Assembly (NCBI GenBank): GCA_964450435.1
Contig: CAYVCX010000106.1
Span: 1-5,153, forward strand
Direction: 5' to 3'
DNA: 5,153 nucleotides
DNA from: SKLM01 sp964450435
GTDB lineage: Bacteria > Chloroflexota > Anaerolineae > B4-G1
Both the position numbers and the translations under genes were made by a program. This document shows, one piece after another, positions 1 to 5,153 of the stretch (the stretch's first letter is position 1; the number at the start of each line of letters is the position of its first letter). Under the pieces are notes generated by a model. That model did not search any database and was not told the origin of the DNA. It was given only the letters and a program-made list of their open reading frames with translations.

Positions 1-1581
1 TATACTCTCTATTCCAGCTAAGTATACCAGATGAAGGGCCATACGTCACAATTCGCCGATCAACAACCCGGAGGCGGATCCCCGGCGCGAGGAGAAGCCG
101 CTTCCCCACATCAAACTCCTCGACCCGGCCTGTGGAACCATGCACTTCGGCCACTACGCGATGGAGGTCTTCGACGCCATGTACCGGGACGCCCGCGACT
201 GGGGACACCTCTGTATCGAGGACCGCGAGATCCCGACGGTCATCCTGGAGAACAACCTCTTTGGCATCGACATCGACCGGCGCGCCGTCCAGCTGGCCGC
301 CCTGAGCCTCTTTATGAAAGCCCGCACGATGCACCCCGAGGCCAGTGTGCAGCAGGTCAACCTCGTCGCCGCCGACGCCACGCTGCCCGACAGCGACGTG
401 CGGGAGAGGTTCCTGGAGCGGTATGCCAGGACCCCCAGGGTGCAGGATGCCTTTGCCCAGGTGCTCGACGACATGGATCAGGTGGCGGAGCTGGGCAGCC
501 TCTTGCGCGTGGAGGAGCGGCTGAGAGAGCTGCTAAGCGACGTGGGTCACGTGGCCGGGAAGGAGGCCTTGAAGGCGCTTGATCCCCGCCGCCAGCGAGA
601 CTTACCCGGGATGGAGCCGCCGGTGCGCCAGATGGGACTGGCCGATCTGGCCGACGACGACGAGCAGGCGGCTGCCTGGACGCCCCAGTACACGCTGCGC
701 GAACTGCGGGAGGATCTGCGTGCCTTCGCGCGCCGGGCGCTCGATGAGCACGATCTCAACGCCCAGCTCTTCGCCACCGAGGCCGATAAGGCGGTTCGGC
801 TGCTTGACGTGTTGATGGCTGATTATGATGTGGTGGTGATGAACCCGCCGTATGGCAACTTCTATAACACAACGACGTATGAGTGGGAATACATTAAATC
901 TCAGTGTCCGCTTTCCGATATGAATGTCCTCTGTGCATTTATCGAGAGAAGCTTACGTGGTTTCGCCAGACATGGCTATGTCGGCGCGATAGTAGACAGA
1001 GGCTTTATGGTGAAGTCGAGGTATGAGAAGTTTCGACGGACGGTGCTGCTTGAGAAGGTCACTATTGAGACTCTCGCTGATGTGGGCTGGGAGGTTCTTT
1101 ACGATGCCCAGGTCGAAACCGCAGCCGTCGTCCTGAATTCGGCTCAGAAACGGCTCGCCAGCGAGTCGGTGTTTCTCCGCGCTAACTCTGGTCCAGCTCG
1201 GACGGAACTCTTGCACCTGTTGGAGGCCCTAGACTCAAGCAGTCTGCCTCGAAACGTGTATCTGCTTGACCAGATGGCATTCCGCGATCTCCCCAATACA
1301 GCATTCTCGTACTGGTTGCCTAACTCGGTCCTTCGGTCATTCAGGAACCCGTCGATGGAACCCGCCGTTGCGTTCTTCAGGGTCGGCATTCATCCGGGCA
1401 ATGCCACGAAGTTCTTCCGCTACCGTTGGGAAGTGCCCTCTTCCACACTCGAAACCGATTGGCTCCCTCTAGCCAATGGTGGACCCTATAGGCCTTTCTA
1501 CCGGGATTACGAACAGGTTATCTACTACGCCAATGACGGCGAGAAAGTTAAGTCGGAACCAGGAGCGATTGTTGCGAATGA

Positions 1582-1586
1582 AGACT
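1582..1586. repeat. Target-site duplication AGACT, left copy
   Basis: AGACT lies directly before the left inverted repeat and recurs directly after the right one (2879-2883). Collapsing the two copies into one restores the methyltransferase reading frame, so this is a genuine insertion footprint rather than a chance 5-mer. Confidence 0.88.
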
Positions 1587-1602
1587 CAGTAGATCCAGAT
1601 TT
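1587..1602 (+). repeat. Left terminal inverted repeat of the insertion sequence
   Basis: The sequence CAGTAGATCCAGATTT is the exact reverse complement of 2863-2878. Two further bases outside (CT, 1585-1586) also match the other end, but only because the target duplication AGACT begins with AG and ends with CT. The choice of boundary rests on the restored host reading frame. Confidence 0.92.
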
Positions 1603-1637
1603 GGACAGATGATGGTCTCTATGCCATAGAAACTAGC

Positions 1638-1699
1638 GGGCTTGCCCGAACCTTGTAGGATTGTAGTTGGAAGAACAACAATCCAAGGAGGGCAAGCCC
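1638..1699 (+). promoter_or_regulatory. Hairpin sequestering the transposase Shine-Dalgarno site
   Basis: GGGCTTGCCC (1638-1647) is the exact reverse complement of GGGCAAGCCC (1690-1699), which ends one base before the ATG. The pairing continues inward: CCTT (1651-1654) with AAGG (1685-1688), GGATTG (1658-1663) with CAATCC (1679-1684), and TTG (1667-1669) with CAA (1676-1678), closing on a GAAGAA loop. This gives about 23 pairs with small bulges. The Shine-Dalgarno AAGGAGG (1685-1691) is almost entirely inside the stem. In insertion sequences such as IS10 and IS50, similar structures block translation of transcripts entering from outside. That function here is inferred; the complementarity is observed directly. 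Confidence 0.7.
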
Positions 1700-2863
1700 A
1701 TGGTGAATGATACACTGGAATTGACGGATGAAGAAGTGCTGGACTATGCACGTAGCGGACTGGAGGAGCACCTGGCTTTGGAAGCGGACGGCTACAAGTG
1801 TTCCACCAAAGGGATATTGGACGTGTTGCTGGGCGTAGCGGTCACTCAGGACACCCTTGAGTCGGTGTGTGCCGATCTGGTGGGCACTCCCGACCCCGAG
1901 ACCTTGCGTCGCTACCTGAACGAGCAGTTGACGCCAGAGGGCCTGCCCGAGCTGCAGCAACAGCTGAATGAAGCGTTGGCAGACGAGATTCCGAAACGAG
2001 TTTGGCGTCAGGAACGAGATATCGCTATTGACCTTCACGACCGACCGTATTATGGCAGTGTGCCTCAGGAAGAGGCGTTGTGGGTTCGCGGCCCAGCTAA
2101 GAAGGGCACAACGCGCTTCCACCGGCTGGCTACAGCCTATGTCATTCTGAACGGGATGCGGTTCACCCTGGCGATAGACTTCTTCCTGCCTGGTGATACC
2201 CAGGTTACGGTGTTGGAGACGTTGCTGGAGCGCGTCAGGACCTTGGGAATCCCCATTCGTCGCTTGTTCTTGGATCGAGGCTTTGCCAGTATCGCGGTGA
2301 TGACCTATCTTGAGCTGCACGCGCTGCCGACGGTGATTGCCTGCCCCATCCGGGGCAAAGGCGGCGGTACCCGAGGCCTGTGTCAAGGGCGCAAGAGCTA
2401 TCGCACCCAACACGAATTCAAGAACGCCACGCAATCCTTCGTAGCTCACCTTGCCGTCTGCCGCGCCTTCACCACTGCGAAGCGGACTGGAAGGATGAAA
2501 CGACGTGCAACTTGGATGATCTTCATCCTGATCCACATCGACCTCTCGCCGGGTCAGGTGCGGCGTCTGTACCGTCGCCGGTTTGGGATCGAAACCAGCT
2601 ACCGCTGTGCAGCCCAAGTGCGCGGCTGGACCACATCTCGCAACCCTGCCTATCGCTTCCTGTTGCTTGGGCTTAGCTTCTTCGTAACGAATGTCTGGTT
2701 GCATCTGCGTTGGCTCTTCACTCAGGTTCCGCGACGAGGACGTCGCTATCTTGATGTGGAGCGCTTCCAACTCGCTCGACTTGCCAAGTTCATCACTCGT
2801 GCTTTGGAACGACGCTACGGTTGTGTACGTAAGATCACGGCGCCATCGGTGCCCATACCGTGA
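1700..2863 (+). CDS. DDE transposase, ISH3-like (IS4 superfamily)
   Basis: This gene encodes a 387-residue cut-and-paste transposase that binds the inverted repeats of its own element and catalyses excision and insertion. It is uninterrupted. The likely RNase H-fold catalytic triad is visible: D111 in IAIDLHDRPYYG, D192 in RRLFLDRGFAS, and E298 in YRRRFGIETSYR, the last being the YREK-like signature of the IS4 superfamily. A helical N-terminal part (about 1-100) probably binds DNA, and the C-terminal part contains a hydrophobic stretch (about 319-340). The ATG at 1700 is preferred over an in-frame TTG at 1667 because AAGGAGG at 1685-1691 sits 8 bases upstream. That Shine-Dalgarno site lies within a long inverted repeat (1638-1699), suggesting translational restraint. 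The stop overlaps the right end of the element. The length fits the ISH3 family as I recall it (about 390 residues). Confidence 0.9.
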   Translation: MVNDTLELTDEEVLDYARSGLEEHLALEADGYKCSTKGILDVLLGVAVTQDTLESVCADLVGTPDPETLRRYLNEQLTPEGLPELQQQLNEALADEIPKRVWRQERDIAIDLHDRPYYGSVPQEEALWVRGPAKKGTTRFHRLATAYVILNGMRFTLAIDFFLPGDTQVTVLETLLERVRTLGIPIRRLFLDRGFASIAVMTYLELHALPTVIACPIRGKGGGTRGLCQGRKSYRTQHEFKNATQSFVAHLAVCRAFTTAKRTGRMKRRATWMIFILIHIDLSPGQVRRLYRRRFGIETSYRCAAQVRGWTTSRNPAYRFLLLGLSFFVTNVWLHLRWLFTQVPRRGRRYLDVERFQLARLAKFITRALERRYGCVRKITAPSVPIP

Positions 2864-2878
2864 AATCTGGATCTACTG
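2863..2878 (-). repeat. Right terminal inverted repeat of the insertion sequence
   Basis: AAATCTGGATCTACTG is the perfect reverse complement of the left end at 1587-1602. Its first base is also the last base of the transposase stop codon (TGA, 2861-2863), so the gene and the end of the element are packed together. Confidence 0.92.
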
Positions 2879-2883
2879 AGACT
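2879..2883. repeat. Target-site duplication AGACT, right copy
   Basis: This is the second copy of the 5-bp target duplication, immediately outside the right inverted repeat. The methyltransferase codons resume with bases 2884-2885, which complete a TAC codon begun by base 1586. Confidence 0.88.
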
Positions 2884-3140
2884 ACTATTTCCGGCCGGGC
2901 ATAAGCTACGGGAAGAGAACGGAGTATGTGAGCTTCCAGCTTCTTCCGAGCAATTTCATCTTTACAACGGAGGGACAAACAATCTTTCCCAAGGAAATGG
3001 CTGATATCTGGTGGCTCCTAGCAGCTCTGAACTCCAGACTTATCCGTTTTTTGGCCAATGCGGTCTGCGGCTTGCACAAGCATGCGGGCTATCTCCGACA
3101 GCTTCCCTACTTGTTTGGTAGTGGAAGGTTGTGGTGCTGA
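2884..3140 (+). pseudogene. Methyltransferase continuation after the insertion (C-terminal fragment)
   Basis: This is the downstream part of the interrupted methyltransferase. Joining base 1586 to base 2884 gives a continuous frame reading NEDYYFRPGISYGKRTEY and then a segment ending in GQTIFP. A WWLLAALNSRLIRFLA helix and a HAGYLRQLPY segment follow. This order (aromatic/PG loop, a beta strand before a FP motif, an LLALLNS-type helix, then an RLPY-type motif) is what the specificity region of Eco57I/PglX-like methylases shows, from general family knowledge. On its own the fragment has no proper start; a GTG at 2928 is internal. After RQLPY the translation becomes unlike the family (LFGSGRLWC) and stops at 3138-3140. 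The usual remaining C-terminal sequence is therefore missing, pointing to a second lesion near 3107. Confidence 0.75.
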
Positions 3141-3583
3141 CGGCTGGTTTGGGAAGAGTGCAGATGGCTGATTGCGCACATCGTCAACATACGGTGGGCG
3201 AAAAGCCGTAGCGTTCAACGTCTCAGTCGACGGCTGGTGAGCGAGCAGCGAGTACCTCGCCTCAGCTGGCAACGTTTGGGGGACTTCTCTTGATTCAACG
3301 CTGACGTACTCTGTTATCGGACACATCCTTGCTCAGAATAGGGTTGATCGCGGATAGGTTGAACGAGGAGGCTACAGGGCAGGACGAAGAGCGGTCATAG
3401 GGGTTGAAGGACCAGGAAGCGGTGAATGTTGGGGTGACGCGAAAGACCTCACCCTGGTGGTGAGGTCTTCTCTGCGGCAGGCGAGCCAGCGACTGCCTCA
3501 AAGCATCTGCTGGGCAGGAACGCTCTAGTCTGCTGTTCCTTGAAGCTGTGACAAGCGGGGCCGACGGGACTCGTCTCTGCAGG
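3141..3583. other. Non-coding stretch after the methyltransferase fragment
   Basis: I see no convincing gene in this stretch. Short open frames exist on both strands, but they lack a good start with a ribosome-binding site and their translations look unlike folded proteins. The plus frame continues open past the methylase stop for about 50 codons (rich in R, S and W), but it does not resemble the expected methylase C-terminus. The stretch contains a perfect hairpin at 3443-3469 and a 10-bp direct repeat (GACGGCTGGT at 3139-3148 and 3229-3238) that may be chance. It is probably decayed or rearranged sequence between two truncated genes. Confidence 0.5.
3443..3469. terminator. Perfect 11-bp hairpin, possible bidirectional terminator
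   Basis: AAGACCTCACC (3443-3453) pairs perfectly with GGTGAGGTCTT (3459-3469) around a CTGGT loop. The outer A-T pairs put short T-rich runs on both sides (TCTTCTCT on the plus strand, TCTTTC on the minus strand). This resembles a bidirectional Rho-independent terminator but lacks a long U tract. It lies between the rightward methylase fragment and the leftward remnant at 3584-3859, where a shared terminator would be expected. Confidence 0.45.
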
Positions 3584-3859
3584 TTACATCATCCCAGCCG
3601 AGAGCTGTTGGGGCAAAGCCTCCACGTGCTCCCGCGCTACCTCGTAGGGCACGAATTGTGGCAACAGGGGGCGGAGTTCCCGCCCCCACTCGGTGCGAAG
3701 ATCCTCAATCGCCTCCTCCAGTGCCTTGCGTTCCTGTTCCCGGTCGTAGAGAGCCAGCTTGTGTTCGACGAACGTCAGGTCGGGCTTCACCCCTTTCATC
3801 AGCAGCGGGCAGATGCCGTCCAGATCCCGTCGCTTCCCCTCGCTGCGGGGAGTTGACAA
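3584..3859 (-). pseudogene. Reverse-strand coding remnant of unknown function, N-terminally truncated
   Basis: The reverse strand encodes up to 91 residues ending at a TAA (3584-3586). I do not recognise the family. It has the feel of real protein: a segment reading MKGVKPDLTFVEHKLALY, a charged helix likely to form a coiled coil (about residues 37-60, with DREQERKALEEAIEDL), then WGRELRPLLPQFVPYEVARE and a short tail. Codons strongly prefer G or C in third position, as in the GC-rich part of the methylase. The only start near the open end is a TTG at 3857-3859, with no ribosome-binding site. That TTG overlaps the -35 box of the opposite-facing toxin-antitoxin promoter, and a stop lies just upstream (3869-3871). 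I read it as the C-terminal end of a gene whose front was lost when the toxin-antitoxin segment arrived. An internal ATG at residue 21 could instead start a short intact gene. Confidence 0.5.
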
Positions 3860-3880
3860 GCCGCCGCGTTAGCGTAGAAT
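3853..3880 (+). promoter_or_regulatory. Sigma-70-type promoter for the toxin-antitoxin operon
   Basis: A consensus -35 box TTGACA (3853-3858) is followed after 16 bp by TAGAAT (3875-3880), five of six matches to the -10 consensus. Transcription would start near 3887, giving a leader of about 50 bases before the antitoxin ATG at 3936. This placement argues against an upstream GTG at 3885 as the start codon. Toxin-antitoxin operons are commonly repressed by their own antitoxin at the promoter; I see no clear operator palindrome here. Confidence 0.7.
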
Positions 3881-3935
3881 CAAGGTGGTGCGATCGGCAA
3901 TGTCGATGGGACTGGGACACGAAGGAAGTGGAGAT

Positions 3936-4244
3936 ATGGCAGAGACGACCAAGACCAGCAAGACAGAGTGGGAGATCACCCAGCTTGTGAGGACCCGGCT
4001 GTTTCCGAATGAAGATGCTGTGTTGCGCAGCGCGTTGCGGGCGCTCTTTCAGGCCCAGCCGGAGGTGAGAAGACAGATGTTGATTCGTGCCTACACCGCT
4101 GGCGAGATCAGTATCGGCAGGGCTGCCGAGATGATGGGTGTCTCTCACGAAGAGATGAAGGAGATCTTGACCGAGGGTGGAGCAGAGATCCACCTGGGTC
4201 CGCGCACGGTCGATGAGGTGCTTCGGGACGCAGAGAATGCGTGA
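3936..4244 (+). CDS. UPF0175-type antitoxin
   Basis: This encodes a 102-residue protein of the UPF0175 type, small helix-turn-helix proteins found next to PIN-domain toxins and presumed to neutralise them and bind the operon promoter. The evidence is the central segment: RSALRALFQAQPEVRR (31-46), then AYTAGEISIGRAAEMMGVS (52-70) followed by HEEMKEIL, which is the family's helix-turn-helix with its characteristic GEIS.GRAAE pattern. The acidic C-terminus (about 83-102) may wrap the toxin. The ATG at 3936 is chosen because AAGGAAG (3922-3928) lies 7 bases upstream and the in-frame GTG at 3885 falls at the predicted transcript start. The last 8 bases overlap the toxin gene, indicating translational coupling. 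The gene looks intact. Confidence 0.85.
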   Translation: MAETTKTSKTEWEITQLVRTRLFPNEDAVLRSALRALFQAQPEVRRQMLIRAYTAGEISIGRAAEMMGVSHEEMKEILTEGGAEIHLGPRTVDEVLRDAENA

Positions 4245-4746
4245 GTACATCTTCGATGCCACAGTCCTGTCTAACTTCGCTGCTGCGGATCAGCTATCGG
4301 TGCTAAGGGCTCGATACCGTGGAGTGGGTTTCACAACTATAGAAGTCAGCGACGAGCTGCGTAGAGGTGTCAAGGCTGGATATGAGCATCTGGCCCCAGT
4401 TCTGCAACAGATTGAGACGGTCAACCCCGAGGGATGGCTGCGCGTGTTGACTCCGGATTCAGCAGATGAGCACCGTATGCGTATGGCACTGGACCGGTCT
4501 CTCGACCCGGGCGAGGCTTCCTGCTTGGCACTGGCTGCTTCGAGAGGACTGATCTTGGCGACTGACGACTTGGCGGCGCGCAGGTTGGCAGAAGGCGAAG
4601 GCGTCAGCCTCACGGGTACGCTGGGGGTATTGGTGGCACTGGTGCGCGACGGTGCGCTGCCCCTCTCAGAAGCGAACGCGATGCTTGAGGCCATGATCCA
4701 GCGCCGATACAGATCACCGGTCGACAAACTCGACGATCTGATCTGA
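4237..4746 (+). CDS. DUF3368 PIN-domain ribonuclease toxin
   Basis: This encodes a 169-residue PIN-domain protein of the DUF3368 family, expected to be a magnesium-dependent ribonuclease acting as the toxin of the pair. The acidic active-site residues are visible: D7 in IFDATVLSNF, E40 in VSDELRRG, E93 in LDPGEASCLALA, and D110/D111 in ILATDDLAARRLAE. The following SLTGTLGVL motif (from about 124) is typical of DUF3368. The ATG at 4237 gives an N-terminus that begins directly at the first beta strand. Longer in-frame starts would only re-read antitoxin sequence in another frame. The overlap with the antitoxin stop (4242-4244) fixes the order antitoxin then toxin in one operon. No catalytic residue appears lost, so an active toxin is plausible. 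The RNA target cannot be read from the sequence. Confidence 0.87.
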   Translation: MREYIFDATVLSNFAAADQLSVLRARYRGVGFTTIEVSDELRRGVKAGYEHLAPVLQQIETVNPEGWLRVLTPDSADEHRMRMALDRSLDPGEASCLALAASRGLILATDDLAARRLAEGEGVSLTGTLGVLVALVRDGALPLSEANAMLEAMIQRRYRSPVDKLDDLI

Positions 4747-5002
4747 GAGGCGCTGGTTTCTTCTTGCGACTGACCTGACTAGCTGATGCCAGCGCTGTCT
4801 CATCCGATCCTCGTGATGTCGTTGCTTGCTCGTCCGCTGCCGTTCTGTCTTCTTGTTTTCACTTAACACGAAAAGCCCGACATACCTCTGCTCCAGTCTC
4901 ATTCTTATTCGCAGTTAGCCAACCCCGATGAGTGCGATCTGAACGGTCTCTGTCTCCACCGCCAAGACTTGTCCTGGCCGAAAACTCCATCCATCCCTTT
5001 GG
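4747..5002. other. Non-coding stretch after the toxin gene
   Basis: I see no supported gene in these 256 bases. A 7-bp inverted repeat (GCGCTGG at 4750-4756 and CCAGCGC at 4789-4795) sits just after the toxin stop but encloses a 32-base loop and is not followed by a T run, so it is a weak terminator candidate. A T/C-rich stretch runs through about 4840-4860. Reverse-strand open frames cross the right part, but none has a recognisable domain. Confidence 0.4.
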
Positions 5003-5153
5003 TTGACCGCAGGGAGCACCTGCGACGGGCTTTGCTCGGACTGTAACGATCCCAATGGGGAGGGGCAGTGTCCCCTGTACGATGGGCCGGACCGGGGTGA
5101 GGGCGAGATCCCGGTGTCGCACCCCGTGGAGTCCAAAGCGGTGCGGCTGGCCT
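5003..5153 (+). CDS. Possible cysteine-rich reading frame running off the right edge
   Basis: The plus frame is open from after a TGA at 4940-4942 to the window end. From about 5021 it reads CDGLCSDCNDPNGEGQCPLY, a C-x3-C-x2-C-x8-C arrangement that could bind zinc or an iron-sulfur cluster. A protein-like stretch follows: EIPVSHPVESKAVRLA. No ATG or GTG start is available. The only standard start, the TTG at 5003, has no ribosome-binding site, so the frame may be a truncated gene, have an unusual start, or be chance. Two reverse-strand frames cover the same bases and one also ends in a plausible segment, so the coding strand is uncertain. I do not recognise a family. Confidence 0.3.
   Translation, partial: MTAGSTCDGLCSDCNDPNGEGQCPLYDGPDRGEGEIPVSHPVESKAVRLA

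Larger units (their letters stand above)
35..1612 (+). pseudogene. N6-adenine DNA methyltransferase (Eco57I/PglX-like), 5' and central part, broken
   Basis: This encodes the catalytic core of a large S-adenosylmethionine-dependent adenine-N6 DNA methyltransferase. Motif I reads LDPACGTMHFG at about 119-151, and the catalytic motif IV reads NPPYGNFYN at 842-868 (residues 235-243 counted from the ATG at 140). After motif IV come AFIERSLRGF and TLADVGWEVL segments typical of Eco57I-class enzymes, then a probable target-recognition region. The formal ATG at 140 lies inside motif I and cannot be the native start. The frame is open upstream only to the TGA at 32-34, with no ATG, GTG or TTG between, so the N-terminal region is lost or frameshifted. 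The last native codon is GAC at 1583-1585; the final eight codons and the stop at 1610-1612 come from the inserted element. Relatives of this type usually exceed 1,000 residues. BREX PglX, DISARM DrmMI and type IIG enzymes are all possible; no partner genes are present to decide. The methylase identity is secure, the system is not. Confidence 0.85.
1587..2878 (+). mobile_element. ISH3-like insertion sequence, complete, about 1,292 bp
   Basis: A complete insertion sequence is delimited by perfect 16-bp terminal inverted repeats (1587-1602 and 2863-2878) and flanked by a direct repeat AGACT on each side. It carries a single transposase gene on the plus strand, about 113 bp of leader before that gene, and almost no spacer after it: the transposase stop codon overlaps the first base of the right repeat. 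Removing 1587-2883 restores one continuous methyltransferase frame, which confirms both the boundaries and the 5-bp duplication. Size, duplication length and transposase type fit the ISH3 group of the IS4 superfamily, recalled from family knowledge rather than searched. Nothing visible suggests decay of the element, so it may still be mobile and may be a recent arrival. Confidence 0.9.

Noticed and set aside
31..582. A 183-codon plus-strand frame beginning at an ATG at 31
   Set aside because: Its proline/arginine/glycine-rich translation is the out-of-frame shadow of the methyltransferase in GC-rich DNA.
1601..1632. Possible transposase promoter (TTGGAC with a weak -10 near 1625)
   Set aside because: The -10 candidates match only three or four of six positions or have poor spacing; not enough to call.
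1619..2770. A 383-codon open frame on the reverse strand opposite the transposase
   Set aside because: It lies antisense to a gene with clear DDE catalytic motifs; its translation is low-complexity and Q/H-rich, with no recognisable domain or ribosome-binding site.
1585..2880. Alternative element boundaries with 18-bp inverted repeats and no duplication
   Set aside because: That junction puts the downstream sequence in a frame unlike the methylase that stops early; the AGACT duplication model restores the family-like frame.
3139..3238. 10-bp direct repeat GACGGCTGGT, copies 90 bp apart
   Set aside because: The match does not extend beyond 10 bases and nothing between the copies looks mobile; chance is likely.
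3342..3407. Three GGTTGA copies spaced at multiples of 15 bp (3342, 3357, 3402)
   Set aside because: The intervening 15-base units do not match one another, so this is not a real tandem repeat or iteron array.
3705..4262. A 185-codon reverse-strand frame across the antitoxin
   Set aside because: It is antisense to the antitoxin, which has a recognised helix-turn-helix, promoter and ribosome-binding site; no domain is visible on the reverse strand.
4915..5136. A reverse-strand frame ending in RPGQVLAVETETVQIALIGVG
   Set aside because: The last 25 residues look plausible, but the rest is S/P-rich and it overlaps the cysteine-rich plus frame. Evidence is insufficient to call it.

Overview
The window looks like a worn piece of a bacterial accessory (defence-type) island. 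Base composition is moderately GC-rich, Shine-Dalgarno sites are strong, and there is a near-consensus sigma-70 promoter, so a bacterium is far more likely than an archaeon. A UPF0175/DUF3368 toxin-antitoxin pair and an ISH3-like transposase would fit Chloroflexota, cyanobacteria or similar free-living lineages. The sequence alone does not fix the taxon.

Layout, left to right. About 35-1586 holds the middle of a large N6-adenine DNA methyltransferase of the Eco57I/PglX-like kind. It has motif I (LDPACGT) and motif IV (NPPYG). Its 5' end is broken: there is an in-frame stop at 32-34 and no start codon before motif I. At 1587-2878 a complete insertion sequence of about 1.29 kb interrupts the gene. 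It has 16-bp perfect terminal inverted repeats, a 5-bp AGACT target duplication and one intact DDE transposase gene. The methyltransferase resumes at 2884 and runs to a stop at 3138-3140. Removing the element plus one AGACT copy rejoins the two halves in a single frame. The resumed part ends early and abruptly, so the gene is damaged at three places.

Positions 3141-3583 hold no convincing gene but contain a perfect 11-bp hairpin that may be a terminator. A reverse-strand coding remnant (3584-3859) follows, of unknown function and apparently missing its N-terminus. Its open frame abuts a promoter firing the other way. That promoter (3853-3880) drives an overlapping two-gene toxin-antitoxin operon: a UPF0175-type antitoxin (3936-4244) and a DUF3368 PIN-domain ribonuclease toxin (4237-4746). 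After about 250 bp without a clear gene, a possible cysteine-rich reading frame runs off the right edge.

How the parts relate: the methyltransferase was probably part of a restriction or phage-exclusion system (BREX PglX, DISARM DrmMI and type IIG enzymes are the candidates) but cannot be functional as it stands. The transposase and the toxin-antitoxin pair look intact. The most unusual local structure is a long imperfect inverted repeat just upstream of the transposase start. In mRNA it would bury the Shine-Dalgarno sequence. No wholly new multi-gene system is visible; the best leads are this hairpin, the mosaic methyltransferase and the unidentified reverse-strand remnant.
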